From Dipteris shenzhenensis (taxonomy: Eukaryota > Polypodiophyta > Polypodiopsida > Gleicheniales), in NCBI GenBank assembly GCA_047967505.1, contig CM106539.1: a DNA stretch of 64,000 bases. One strand, given 5' to 3'. Shown here one piece after another: positions 1 through 11,535 of the stretch; within the stretch, counting starts at the first letter, position 1, and each line of letters opens with the position of its first letter. The notes under the pieces were generated by a model that worked only from the letters and a program-made list of their open reading frames with translations, had not been told where the DNA came from and did no database searches. The position numbers and the translations under genes were made by a program.

Positions 1-286
1 CTCTGGTTTGTGTCTATCTACGCATCTAAATGTGCGTCTGATTCTCAATGTAAACGCGCAAATAAACGTGCTAATACATGCACAAATAGACGTGCTAATA
101 AACGCGATGTTAGACGGGCCCGTATTTTCTCAGTTTAGATGCACAAGTACACGTGTCAATTTACGCACAAATAGACGAGCTTTTAGATGCGCCCGTAAAT
201 ATTCCTCTACTAAAGCAATGCCTATAGACGTGCCCGCTATTTTGCGCATCTACCAAGTGCGTCTATAGTTGCTTTGTGTTGTTGTG
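1..286 (+). mobile_element. Tnp2-side terminus of a third CACTA-like element (C)
   Basis: This stretch aligns by eye along its whole length with the right end of element A (32345-32608): the same order of TAGACG-type repeats, the same GGGCCCGTATTTTCTCAG block and the same terminal GCTTTGTGTTGTTGTG. The terminus is therefore placed at 286, where homology stops. The rest of the element lies left of the window, so its other end and target duplication cannot be seen. The open frame at 8-268 is an artefact of the repeat. Seen in sequence; the element assignment follows from the complete copy A. Confidence 0.8.
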
Positions 287-1330
287 TTATGCTTATGCAT
301 GAGCATATGCTCATATGCTCATATGCTTTTCCCCTCTCTTTTTTCTTCTCTTTTTCCCTCTTCTTTCTCTTCTTTTCCCCTCTCTTATTTCCTCTTTTTC
401 ATCATCTTTTCTCCTCTTTTCATAAGCATATGCATTTGCCTATGCTTATGCATGAGCATATGCTTATATGCTCATGCATAAGCATAAGCATATTCTTTCT
501 CTTTTTTCCTCTCTTTTAATCTTCTTTTCCCCTCTCTTTTTTCCTTCTCTTTTCCCCTCTTTCTTTCTCTTCTTTCTCTGCTTTTCCCCTCTCTTATTTC
601 TTCTCTTTCATCCTCTTTTCTCTTCTTTTCATAAGCATATTCATTTGCCTATGTATCTCTCTTATAAGCTTATGCTTATGCGTGAGCATATGCTCATATG
701 CTCATGCATAAGCATAAGCATATGATTTCTCTCTTTTTCTCTTTTTTCTTCACTTTTCTTCTTTTCTCCTCTATTTTCTTATTTTTCACTCTTCTTTTTC
801 CTTCTCTTATGCTTATGCTCTTTTCCCCTCTCTTTTTTTATTCTTTTTCCCCCTCTTCCTTTCTCTTCCTTCTCTTCTTTTCCCTTCTCTTATTTCCTCT
901 CTTTTGACCTCTTTTCTCTTCTTTTCATGAGCATATGCATTTGCCTATGTTTATGCTCATATGCTTATGCTTATGTATGAGCATATCATATGCTTTTTCC
1001 CTCTCTTTTTTCCTTCTCTTTTCTCATCTTCCTTTCTCTTCCTTCTCTTCTTTTCCCCTCTTTTATTTCCTCTCTTTCATCCTCTCTTCTATCCTTTTCA
1101 TAAGCATATGCATTTGCCTATGCTTATGCTTATTCATGAGCATATGCTCATATGCTTTTCCCCTCTCTTTTTTCCTTCTCTTTTTCCCTCTTCCTTTCTC
1201 TTCTTTCTCTTCTTTTTCCCTCTCTTATTTCCTCTCTTTCATTTTCTTTTCTCTTCTTTTCATAAGCATATGCTTTCTCTCTTTTTCTCTTTTTTCCCCT
1301 CTTGTCTTCTTTTCTCCTCTTTTTCGAAAG
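287..1330. repeat. Pyrimidine-rich tandem repeat with CATATG islands
   Basis: About 1 kb of C/T-only runs of CCTCTCTTTTTTCCTTCTC type, interrupted at roughly 420, 630, 925, 1095 and 1257 by islands of alternating GCATATGC, CATAAGCATATGCATTTGCC and TATGCTCATATGC. The islands are self-complementary (GAGCATATGCTC is a perfect palindrome). The strand bias is extreme, with almost no purines between islands. Long open frames on both strands here (up to 143 codons, Phe/Ser/Leu-rich on plus, Lys/Arg/Glu-rich on minus) come from the low complexity and are not genes. Confidence 0.9.
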
Positions 1331-1461
1331 CGTAATTTTATAACAAACAATGTTGTATATCTTTAACATGTATATGCTTCTGTCGCTCGGCTCATTTGAG
1401 CGATTTTGTATCACCCTTTTCACAAAGAAAATTTTATAATAAACAACATTCTTTTGAATTA

Positions 1462-1536
1462 CTTTAAAAAAAACATTAGTGGGGTAAAACAAGGCTTGAT
1501 GTGGCTCTGTTTAGCCCCACTAATGTTTTTTTAAAG
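1462..1536. repeat. Inverted repeat, 22-23-bp arms
   Basis: The left arm 1462-1484 (CTTTAAAAAAAACATTAGTG and following Gs) is matched by the reverse complement of 1515-1536 (CCCACTAATGTTTTTTTAAA and following G), with one extra A in the left arm. The loop is about 30 bp. It could be the folded end of a small transposon or a hairpin in a transcript; no flanking target duplication was found. Confidence 0.75.
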
Positions 1537-1548
1537 CTTCTGTTAATC

Positions 1549-1643
1549 GTCGCTATATAGTAACGTTTACCAGTGTCGCTATATAGCGACGTTTATCAGT
1601 GTCACTATATAGCGACGTTTATTAGAGTCGCTATATAGCAACG
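1549..1643. repeat. Four-unit 26-bp tandem repeat built on a palindrome
   Basis: Units start at 1549, 1575, 1601 and 1627, an exact 26-bp period. Each carries GTCGCTATATAGCGAC (a perfect 16-bp palindrome in the second unit, one to two changes in the others) followed by GTTTATCA-like spacer. A decayed further half unit, TATATAGCAACCG, follows to about 1658. Confidence 0.85.
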
Positions 1644-1754
1644 CTTATATAGCAACCGTTCTTTTTTGACACTAATAGCGACATTTTTGCGCCTGTCAAA
1701 AAAACTTTTTAGTGTAAAAAAGGTGTATTTTTGTCAGAAAAGGGCCTATGCCTT

Positions 1755-1994
1755 GTAGTGATTTTTGGAAAAACAGACAGCTGCACTCGTCTGTAGACGC
1801 GCTACAACAGTTTTTCTTGTGTATTCTTTCCTTTTCCCTTCCCCTTCCCCTTTCCCTTTCCCTTCCCCTTCCAAGAAAGGGATTGCATGAATGATGGAAA
1901 TAGGTGATTGCACGAATGATGGAAAGGGATTGCATGAATGAAGAAAGGGATTGCATGAAAGAAGAAAGGGATTGCATTCGTGAGGAAATAAGAG
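1755..1994 (-). repeat. Dispersed repeat D, copy 1, with 21-bp minisatellite
   Basis: Begins with GGAAAAACAGACAGCTGCAC, passes through a TCTGTAGACGCGC block and TTTTTCTTGTGT, then a C/T run. It ends in five to six copies of a 21-25-bp unit GAAAGGGATTGCATGAATGA (about 1874-1990). The same order of blocks recurs at 33141-33400, so this is a dispersed family. The minus-strand open frames are repeat translations (MQSLSSF repeated). The TAGACGCG block links it to the CACTA-like subterminal repeats. Confidence 0.7.
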
Positions 1995-1999
1995 ATATA

Positions 2000-3560
2000 A
2001 TCTAGCCATAAATTAAGCCATCTTTTGAAATAGATATACTCATGTGGAGATTGGAGGTTGAGGCAAAGGTGGAAGTTGGAACTAACTTGTGCTTATCCAA
2101 GGTCCCATATTTTTTAGACAATCTCTCCAATCCTCCTTGTCCAAACCTCTCCTTATGAGATAAACTAGTTTTGGGCAGGTAGCTGTATTGAGCTAGAATA
2201 TATATAAATGAATTTATTACCATTCTCTAAAAATTGATATAAATAATGTTTGCCATTGTGAAAAGTTTGATGCATGGTTCAAGAAGATTTGATACTATCA
2301 ATTTATGGCAGGATTATATCTATTTTAAAAGCTGGCTTAATTTTTAAAATGAATTAAGAACATACGTTTGTGTAAAGTTTAAAATAATAAAAGATGACTA
2401 ACTACTTAATTGAGTAATAGGATAGCATTCTGCAAATTTCTTTTAGTTTATATGCTTTATTGTACAATTTGAATTTATAAAATAAAGTGAGTAGAATGTG
2501 ACAATAGAAGTACCTTTTTTGGTTTAAGGGACGAGGGTGAATATTTTGTTGAAAAGTTGCTATTTGAGTGTGTATTTAATCTACAAAATAATGTGAAGAT
2601 GTATAAAAAATATCAAATTTATTTGAAATTTAGACAGAATGTAGAAGATTTAAAATGATAATTGAGATTATTGTTTTGAATAAATTTAAGGCAATTTGCA
2701 TATAGAAGATGCATAGGTTATGTATTTGAACATATACCTTTATAATTTCATTGTGGATTGATATGTTGTAAGATTAAATAATGATGTTGTTAAATGATAA
2801 GTTTATGTTTGAGGGTGATGTTAACTTAGAAAGATGACTTGCTACTTGAGAAGTATCAATTATGAAATCAAGAAGAGCAAAATAATAGTAGAAATATTTG
2901 AAGAACACTACAATAGTATTATAAGAGTAACAATACTTGAAAATGTGTCTAAGTAGTTATTATTAGAATTGTTAGAAATGGAGTTATATGTCACTAAAAG
3001 CATGACATTTTTAAAAGCATGAATTAATAATAGTTCATACGTACAATTTTCTATGTGTATTGAAAAAAAGTAGTAATGCTTCAAGAAAAGGAAAAAATGG
3101 AGTAATATGTGCGGTGAATTAAGAGTCCTTCAAGAGTATGACTTAACTATAGGTTGAAGTAGGAAGTCCTTGACATGTATTAAAAATGGGCTTCTATTTA
3201 AATATACTAGATTATGTCTCTATTTTTTAGAAAGTAAACTTTTTTTGTAGATGCTCGAGTTCCACCAAGGTTATTGCAGCCATATGTTGAGTTGGTTGTG
3301 TTGAGCTCTCTTATGATTTCTCCTCGAGTGTATCTGCTTTGCTTTTTTGGTTTGTGGTAGCTAGGATTTCTGTTTTGAAGTTAGAGTGGAACGGTTTGTA
3401 CCTCTTAACGTCATGTTTAATTTTTAAAGGAGGATTGGTTTGGTGTTGTGCTAGTCATTTTTCAAGATTACTAGTTTGTCCAATATATCGTTTTTCTATA
3501 GCTATACATAGAATAGAATATACGTAATATGGGCCTTTTGTGCCTTTTTCTTTGTCTTCT
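2000..3560. other. AT-rich intergenic DNA, no feature recognised
   Basis: About 1.5 kb of AT-rich DNA without a convincing open frame, repeat or conserved motif. Short open frames (2002-2223 minus, 3339-3527 plus) show no family resemblance. Confidence 0.5.
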
Positions 3561-5140
3561 TCATGATTTCCTATGTGAAATAGCAAAATGAAGTATGATG
3601 AGTTTTTTTATGTGTGGGAAAATTTCAAAATGTTCACGATATGCTTCTTTTGAAAAATTCAAATCAGTAATGGTAGTTATACCTTCTATGGTAACTGGCA
3701 ACTCTTTTTCTTTTTTTGAATCATCTGTTTGGAACATGTTGTTGAACTCCACTAGTATCACATTTCATGTCTTACTTGAGGAGTTTGGCTAAGATTACAT
3801 TGTAGCCAAAGTGGAGAAGTTCAAGGCAATAAGCTGAAATTCCTTCTAAGTGCTTATCTATTATAGGTTGTGCTTTTGTTCTCAACATCAATGGAGTAAT
3901 GTATATGTTTTTTATCATTTTTTGAAACATGAAAACTATATGCATTTTTAATAAATAAACTTGATTTCACTAACCATCAGCCCTCATTTCTACTTCATGT
4001 TGATTGTTGTCCATGAAATTACTAAGGTCTTGTAGTGTGCTCCATCCATAAATGTATTCATGTGGTTCTTTTCCAACCATCTTTGTGAGACACATCTGAG
4101 CCGTATATAAGAAATAAGTTTGTCCCTTTGTTCTTTTTGTTGATTTCTCTTGATCTTGTTGAGCCAATTGGGACTTATTTTTAAATTGATTCAAGATTTG
4201 CAAAATAGTAGCCTAGATAAATTAGAATATAAACTAATGTTAAGAAATACTATAATACGTAATATACATCATCTGATGTTGCCATTTTTTATTATTTTTT
4301 GTTGTTCTTCAAACAAGTGTTTGATAGATCATGCATAGTAGTGTATATGTCATGAGTTTCTTTTGTCTTATTGGGATGAATATTTAATAAAAGGATTTTC
4401 TATTGATTACTTAATTGTTTTCACCTCATGGAAGCACTAGAATGAAATGAGATGGATTGATTTTATTTAAGACTCGGAAGTTGTTTTGAGTGGTAACTTG
4501 CGAAAGAATGACATATGTTAGGCTTGCTGTAAATGATTTTTTGAATGACTACAACAACCTTTTCTCTGAGTGTGCATCCTTGTGACTTGCATCCTGCATA
4601 TGCTACTGTGATTGGAAAAGTTGTTTTGTGATACCATACCTACTATGTACAGATGCATAGTAGGAAGTTTGATTTAAATGACTATTACTAGGCCAGATTT
4701 GAGCTAATATATGGAGTCTAATACCTTCTGTTTGTGTTTTGATCATCTTAGTGAAGATCTTGGCATGAATTTTTAAAATGTTACTTGTTTTATTATCTAT
4801 TTCTAGTGATATGACACTTGCAATAGCTAGTGTCGTAAGAAGGCATGAAAACATATCGTGTCTCTTTAGTAGAGAAAACTAATGATGGATAGTAGTTATT
4901 AATCGACTTAGTCTCATTGTAGCAGCTTCTGTTGTTGCTGCCAAATGATGGATTTTCCTTGTTTTACATAATTATAAGCAATGTTCTCGATCATAAATCC
5001 ATTTTTCTTATTGTAAATTTCTTGTTGTTTAGAAGAAAGAGTTGCATTTTCAAAGTGCTTGAACTCGTTCATCATTTGAAGTAATTTTGTGTGTGCTGTG
5101 TTATCTATATTTGTAGTTGAGAGCTTACCAAAAGCCCATA
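3561..5140 (-). pseudogene. Possible decayed multi-exon gene, unassigned
   Basis: Several minus-strand open segments look protein-like rather than random. 4603-4854 encodes 83 residues. 3970-4203 encodes a 77-residue segment (contains TKGQTYFLY, VGKEPHEYIYGWSTLQDL) that ends at a GATGGTTAGTG donor-like site. About 3776-3903 contains ITPLMLRTKAQPIIDKHLEG and ends at an AAGTAAGA donor-like site. 3561-3761 encodes 66 residues (contains ELPVTIEGITTITDLNF). The order, common strand and donor-like ends suggest exons of one gene or transposon gene. I do not recognise the family and see no start codon in good context, so this is tentative. Confidence 0.3.
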
Positions 5141-5463
5141 GTTATTGGTCATTTGGCTTGGCTTTGTCCCAATCCTACTTCCTACCACATGTCTAACATC
5201 ATACACTTTGCTTGACCTCATATCATCCAATACAGTAACATCCATAACAATGTATCTTTGATAAGCTTCCAAATGGCATTTAGTCTAACACAGTGATTTA
5301 TTCTTATTCCATGATCTCTTTATTGTAATAGCCCATTCTTCCCACATTCACTCCATTGTCAAGAGTGACCTCCAAAATCATGGCAATGACTACACTAGTA
5401 GCGTTTTGCAACTCCACATTTGGATTATTGTGCACAGCACACCTGTGTTTTTGTCCAACTATC

Positions 5464-5700
5464 TATCTCCTACAATAATGTGCATTTACAATTCTTGATT
5501 CCCAACATAAATAGGGTAATCTCATGCAAATTAGCTAACTAATGACTTTTCAAGGGTATATATGGTGCATTGAAACACTACAATAATGTGCATTTACAAG
5601 TCTGGATTCCCACAATAAATGCAAATCACAAGTCCTCAATGCCAACCTCATGCAAACTAATTGACTATAATGACTTTTCAAGGGTATATATGGTGCCCCT
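5464..5700. repeat. Imperfect direct duplication, about 110-140 bp
   Basis: The block CTACAATAATGTGCATTTAC ... CTCATGCAAA ... AATGACTTTTCAAGGGTATATATGGTGC occurs at about 5470-5571 and again at about 5578-5696, the second copy with a small insertion. Non-coding. Confidence 0.8.
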
Positions 5701-5739
5701 TTTAGCTCTATCAAGATTTTCACTTTAAAATACATTTAC

Positions 5740-7185
5740 TTTTGAAAGCTAAGTCTCTTTATCTTAATGAATGCAAGGCTAGAAAATGAGTGAATGAAGG
5801 AGGAATCTCTATTTGACATATATGAGGCTTCTTAGAGTATGTAGACATGAGTGCCATTGCAATAGAAGACTCTACTATCTTAACCTTGGCTTGATAGCTC
5901 CCCTTTAAATGTGGGTGGCACTAAGTGCCAATGTTATCTAACTTTATGTTGACACCTCAAGAATAGCTTCTAACATAAAGGCTCTAAATACTAATAGTGG
6001 CAAAACCAAGTATGCACACTTTAACATACAAATACAATAAAATGCCATCAGAATAGTTTCCCCTTCTTTGTGTTTCTTTCTCTTTTAAGGGAAAGCATGG
6101 TGATCTCCACAGAGGACAGATTTCCATAGAGAACACCAACACACTTAGGGTATGGATGCACTTTCCAAGGTAGTCTAAAACTACCCCATGATTTAGGTTA
6201 TCACTTGGATTTGCAAAACAATGCTAAGTAGCTGGAAAATACTATAGATCAATCCAATTACATTGCTCTCATGCAAATGCATGATCACTAGGCAATGGTA
6301 GTGGGCATTGTGAACTTTCAATGATATTGTATCTAGAAATATGCACCATAGATTCCTTTGAAAGCTTTCAACTATTCTCCTCATCTTTCTTTCCATCTCA
6401 CCAACATAATTCTTCCCTCTACCACAAAAAATCATCCTAAAGACCCATCAAATTTTCAAAGCCAACTTTGATCAAGAAAATCCTACTCATGTATGGAATG
6501 CATCTTCATTCCACCATGCATTTTCCAGTGAAGTTGTGCTTTGATATCAATAAGACAACTCCTACGCTACTACCAAGATCATCTCCACTGAACCACAATC
6601 CAAGAACTAAACCGTAGAGTGCATCATTTGGAACTCACCATCCAAATCTAGAGCAATCTACCCACTCCTTAGCATTGGAGGCCATAGGAAAGACACATGA
6701 CCTGATCATAGGAGGTTGGTAGAAATATATGTCCCAAACCACGGCAAGCCCATCCATAAGGGATGCAGTGACCTAGTTCTTGATTCTTGCCTCCATGAAT
6801 GACCTCAAAGATTTCATGTAAAAGGTTTGTATGCATCCTTTTTCATCATTAATCATTTGCCCTACCACTTGATTACCATTCTATATCTATATATCTAAAA
6901 GAGATGGTGATATGCATTGGATCATTCCTCTAACAATATGCTTTCATGAGTTATATTTAGTTGGGGTCTTAACCTTATAAGTTATCCTATACTACATCAG
7001 GACCATTGATAGTTAAGAGGAAATTTTCAAGGGAGAGTTATATTTGAGTATATAGGATAGTACAATGATTGCATGATAATTAGGAATGTCAATTAATATG
7101 GAGTTATGCATAAAGTTTCCCTCCTAAGCTAAGATATAAGGTCAAATCCCTTTAATGGTAAGTGCAAAGTCAAAATGATATAGAT
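5740..7185. other. Intergenic DNA, no feature recognised
   Basis: No coding region or recognisable mobile element was found. The minus frame at 6193-6435 (80 codons) has no recognisable family. Confidence 0.4.
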
Positions 7186-7194
7186 ATATATCTT

Positions 7195-7330
7195 TTTATC
7201 TCTTAAGGAGAGCTTTGGGGGAGGACTAATGGGGAAATATCCACAATTAGATTCGATTTGCTAAGTATCCACCGTTGGGTTTATTTATTAGATTGAAGCT
7301 ATGTTTGAGTCATTCAATTGAAGCGTTGCC
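7195..7330 (+). repeat. Dispersed motif family E, copy 1
   Basis: Starts with TCTCTTAAGGAGAGCTTTGG then GGGAGGAC, followed by a diverged tail with ATTAGATTCGATTTGCTAAG and CCACCGTTGG. Similar stretches in the same orientation lie at 14326, 17050 and 22785. The shared block is about 28 bp at high identity, with weaker similarity for another 60-100 bp. Function unknown; the purine run GGGGGAGGA resembles a retroelement polypurine tract. Confidence 0.65.
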
Positions 7331-7439
7331 GCTGGCTACTTTAAAATAAAACTGTATGCGGCTCTGATCTTCCCAATAGGGTTGAATATTGTTCGATCAT
7401 GATTGTGCATATCAAGATTCATTTGGTTGTCTTCCCAAC

Positions 7440-7697
7440 GTGGTACATCCTACATTTATTATTGTCAGTATGCGGTGCTTATCATCATTTTAAAAGAGAA
7501 AAAGTAAATGTGCCACTAATTTTGCATCGTGCTTCTCAAATTTTGTGTAATCAAGATGTTCGAAGGGGAGTGGTACATCTTGCATTTATTATTGTCAGCA
7601 TGTGGTGCTTATCGTCATTTTAAAAGAGAAAAAGGACACTGTGCCACTAATTTTGCATCGTGCTTCTCAAATTTTGCATAATCAAGATGTTGGAAGG
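7440..7697. repeat. Tandem duplication, about 128-bp unit, two copies
   Basis: GTGGTACATCCTACATTTAT ... AAGATGTTCGAAGGGGA (about 7440-7567) is followed directly by a second copy (about 7568-7697) with few substitutions. The open frame 7399-7623 crosses both copies and is not considered coding. Confidence 0.85.
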
Positions 7698-8027
7698 GGA
7701 GTAGTTGTGGTGGATTGTTTTTGAACAAGTTTCCGAAAGCCATTTTAAATCATCCAATTGAATCATCCATCTTTCATGAACACATGTTGATCTCATCATC
7801 CTCATCTTTGTGTGTTGCCACGGGATTCCCACTAGTATATAAGAAAGGACAATGAATAATTAATTGCTCAATTTTCCAACATGGTTAGGGTATTATTTAG
7901 TAGTGTGTGTAACATCCCCTGAGTTCTATGGAATCGAATGAACAGAGACTTAATACGTACAAGAAGGGACCTTATTTTCTGCAATTGTCCCTCTAGAAGG
8001 ATGTCAGGGTATAATACAATGAAAGGG

Positions 8028-8430
8028 ACCAGGGAGGCGTGCAAGTGGTTGATCATAGTTCGGAGCCTATCATGTTAACCGAGGGCCTTTCTCGGCCTTC
8101 ATAGTTAGCCATGAGGCTGAAATTGAATAATAGGATGGGCACATATGGCTAAGGATCGGAGTTCCATTCAATATTGAGTACAACCATTAAGTCATGTATT
8201 CACCCAGCTTAGGAATGACCTGGATGACAACATACTATTCAAGACGAGGAGGGGGGAACCGGTGTCTCCCCATACAATAATGCAAAAAAAGTCAAGTCAT
8301 AGCCTTCTTAAGGTTGGAGTGAAGGGGGTGGAGGTGTGCAGGTGATTGGTGGTAGTCGAGAGCCTATCACATTGACTTAGGTCCTTTCTTGATCATAGAG
8401 CTTAGCCATGAGGCGTGATGGTGACTAGTG
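8028..8430. repeat. Pair of diverged direct repeats
   Basis: A block with GGCGTGCAAGTGGTTG, GAGCCTATCATGTTAACCGAGG, CCTTTCTCGG and TTAGCCATGAGGC (about 8034-8120) recurs at about 8330-8422 as GGTGTGCAGGTGATTG ... CTTAGCCATGAGGC. Non-coding; older dispersed repeat or duplication. Confidence 0.65.
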
Positions 8431-8446
8431 AGCAAGAGGCACCATC

Positions 8447-8691
8447 TCGAGGGGGTCACTATGTATAAACCTTCAATATCACGTGCGTTCAAGGCCTATT
8501 TGTAAAATCCCTTATCTGTAATTTTTCCATTAATAAAATGTACCCTTTTTCTATATAAATCTGTAAAATTTTCCCAAAATCATTAAAAAAACTCCCTTAT
8601 GTAAATTAATTTCTGTAAAATTTAGATATTAAAAATATCCTTCTGTTGAACTCACGTGACAGGGTTACATATGATGACTGACCCCCCTGAG
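8447..8691. mobile_element. 245-bp MITE-like element with 9-bp target duplication
   Basis: The ends are imperfect inverted repeats of about 45 bp: the left end TCGAGGGGGTCACTATGTAT and following pair with the reverse complement of GTTACATATGATGACTGACC and the following CCCCTGAG. The direct 9-mer GGCACCATC lies immediately outside on both sides (8438-8446 and 8692-8700). A short AT-rich non-coding element with an 8-9-bp duplication fits a Mutator-like or hAT-like MITE. Related sequence lies in opposite orientation at about 12065-12300 and 16580-16715. Duplication and inverted ends are seen; the superfamily is inference. Confidence 0.65.
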
Positions 8692-9429
8692 GGCACCATC
8701 CCCTGCCATTGCTGATAGAATCAATTCAACCGATGCTTCATCTAAGCATCGGTTAAATTATGTTGCCTTGAAAACCTAGTAATTAACCTAAAGGTGTGGC
8801 TAGGGGGCCGGTCCCTTTGCTTGTAAGCAGCTTCAAATGCTCATGGAACAAATTGGGCATGGGAGCCTTGTGAGTCCATCTACAATTTGATTTGAGAAAA
8901 CAAAGTAGTACCTAGGGGCCCTAGCTCAAAAGGATGTGGAGGATTGACCTATCCCTTGTGCTAATATTAGGGAGGCTGCTTCCTTCCATCCCAACTAATT
9001 AGAAAGAGTTCTCAGTTTTCATGTTTGAGGAGATGCTATGAACATTTGAGAAGAAATTTAACCTTTTCCCCCCTTTGTTTGGAGGGGATAATCCTAGCTG
9101 GTCAAGCGAACACCTACAAAGGAACAATTTTCTTCTTAATGAAAAAAACGCCTCTTTTGTTTCCTGGTCTTGTTGCGAGAGGCAAACTCCTCTGGACTAG
9201 ACGACTCAGGCTCCACATTTAGGGTCTAAGTCACACATGCAGCCATTTTTGACAAGTGCACACAGGGTCCACATTTATCACAGATGCACCCATCTTTTAC
9301 AACAAAGGAAATACTTAATGCCGAAGCTAGTGAATTCAAATTGAAAGAGGGAATGGGAGGAGAATTTTAGGGCAAGCTAGGCGTGGACTCCTCGTTTCGA
9401 GCACTGAGGCTGACTACCACCATGATATT

Positions 9430-9768
9430 ATGGCACGAGCACCTCACGACTTCTCCATGGCTACAATGTGTCCCGCGAAAGCTGCACCAGAGTTCATAAC
9501 TTCGTGGGCGTCCGAAGCAAGCCGACTCGATCCCGGAAATGGATCGCAGAAATCCGAGTCCCCATCCATCAAAAAAGTCCTTTGGTTAGGTACTTTTCAA
9601 ACTCCGCAAGAAGCTGCCGTAGCTCGGGATGCAGCTTACGTGTGCTTCCACACCCCCCCTCTGAAAGACGTCCTAAACTTTCCCGACTTTCCACACGAGA
9701 ACAACTTCACGAAGGAGGTGAGGTCTTACGAGCGTGCTATTGAGCTGGCGGTAGCAGCTGCCCGGTGA
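9430..9768 (+). pseudogene. AP2/ERF transcription factor, frameshifted remnant
   Basis: The AP2/ERF fold binds DNA and defines a large family of plant transcription factors. Here its two halves lie in different frames. Frame 3, about 9500-9575, gives FVGVRSKPTRSRKWIAEIR, matching the family's YRGVR...GKW.AEIR first strands. Frame 1, about 9577-9690, gives VLWLGTFQTPQEAAVARDAA then VLNFPDFP, matching WLGTF...EAA.AYDAAA...LNFP. The switch is at a run of six A (9571-9576), so a one-base slip there is the likely break. Downstream codons run to a TGA at 9766-9768. The invariant Tyr of AYD is replaced (VARD). There is no second AP2 domain or B3 domain. Either a pseudogene or, less likely, a homopolymer sequencing error. 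GC content is higher than in the flanks. Confidence 0.75.
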
Positions 9769-11530
9769 TGGGCGGAATAGCAGCGGTAAGTAAGCCTTCC
9801 TTTACTGGTTAGAACTTCTCGAGCTGCAATGAAACAGCATCGTCACATCTAACTACTGGTTTGACCTCACATGGCAGGCTCAATAGCTACTTGCACCCGG
9901 GGATCATTTTTTGCTGCTCCGGCTACGATTTTGCGACGGCAGGCCAATACGATGGCCCATAGGCGGGATCAATGCATGGGTGCTTGGATAAGGCTGTGTC
10001 ACTGTAGAGACTGTAATGTCATTTTCAATGAAGACGAAGCTGCTCGGAGCGCGCCCAATATATATTATTTTGTTCTGCATATTTCTGTCATCTCATCGAT
10101 TTTTTGGACGTCCCGATAAGTACCAAAATGGTTAATGCATAGTTGCTTTCTTTCTTTTATATCTGTGTCTCCCATGCATGCTCTAACAAATTGACTCGCT
10201 TATAAGTAGCTCACGTGAAATGGGTTTCGAGCGAACGCGAGCAGACTCGCGCCCAATTACAAATAATACAAGTAGGCGAGTCGTTGAATGAAGTTGAAGC
10301 CAAACTGCGTCCGCTGCCAATATGATCCTACTACACGCTCCTTAAAATAAATTGTAGTTTGTACGACAGATGCACCCTTAATGAGCTGTGTTTTCTAACT
10401 TATATTTTCTAACCTAGACTCCTAATGAACAAATCTCGATAGCATCGGAGTCCCCTTTTCTCGATTATCCCTTTTGCGTATATTGCGAGGATTCTCCTCG
10501 TGCTCAAAATTTATTTTCCAACTGTAGTAAGATCGTTGGCAATCTAGCTCTCATTCCAGGGCGACGGAGTATCACTTCTGCAAGCTGCAAGTGGCATCTT
10601 CCAGCTTGCAGTCACTATCTTTCCTTCATAATCTTCCGCAATAGTTGTCTAATATTGTAACCTCCTCAGAGTGATGCGCTCTTTGACAAGTTACCTTCAA
10701 AGTAACGGTAATCATTTTAATTGTGAAATAGTGTGATATTTTTAAACAGATTTTCGTGTTAGGCTTTTTGCTCTTATTTTCTTAGACTCGGGCTGTATGT
10801 CTTTCAAAGGAGGATATAAATTTCATGATGGCTTCATTGGAATATCGTTTCTCTAGAATGGAAGAGCCCTTTTCGAATCATACAAATGCATTGATGTTGG
10901 TAGTCTCAAATTTGTATGTGCAAAGGGACCTTGGGTGTATTTAAAGTCACTCAAAATTATAGTATATGTGTTGGACAAGGGGTGTTTTTTAAGCTATGTT
11001 TATTTGGAAGCTTAGCATACAAAGAGACTAAAGTTTTAAATTGATTTTAGAAATTCAAACTCTCTAGTACTGACATATATTCTCACAAATGATATGTAAA
11101 TAAGGCTTTTGATTAATCCTTGAATGCATGTAATATAGTCACCTTGAAATATTTAACATCCCTAGAATTGTTGTTTCCACTATTGAGTAGTATAAAGATC
11201 TTAAAGCATTTAAGGAAATCAATTTCCTTTTATATGTAGCTTTCTTTATGAGTCCACACTTCACTGCAACCAAAGGAGTCTTGTATAGGCAATGTGTACT
11301 AGCCTTGCACTCATGTCTTGCACATAACATGACCTCTAATATTTGTTCATTAATGCTTCACTCTGCAAAATATTTCTAGATAATCTTTTTAAGTTATTTG
11401 GACCCTACATTATAGGTTTCCATATACACATTAATAGGGAAAAGAAACATACAATCTCATTGTAAGTTTGATTTAGAATGCTCAAGTAATAAATCTTCTT
11501 TTGATTGAAATTTTATTTATGCACGTGACA
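9769..11530. other. Intergenic DNA downstream of the AP2 remnant
   Basis: The first 400 bases are GC-richer, like the AP2 remnant, and may be its 3' flank. The rest is AT-rich with no recognisable gene or repeat. Confidence 0.4.
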
Positions 11531-11535
11531 TGGAG

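Noticed and set aside
935-1366. 143-codon plus frame rich in Phe/Ser/Leu
   Set aside because: Translation of the CT-rich tandem repeat; several frames are open at once, as expected from composition.
1500-2000. CRISPR-like array from the 26-bp and 21-bp repeats
   Set aside because: Repeats are directly adjacent without unique spacers and the context is a plant genome.
7195-7240. Motif E as a Helitron 3' end (hairpin then CTAA)
   Set aside because: Only copy 1 has CTAA at the right place; the others read CCAG or CGAT, and no GC-rich stem is present.
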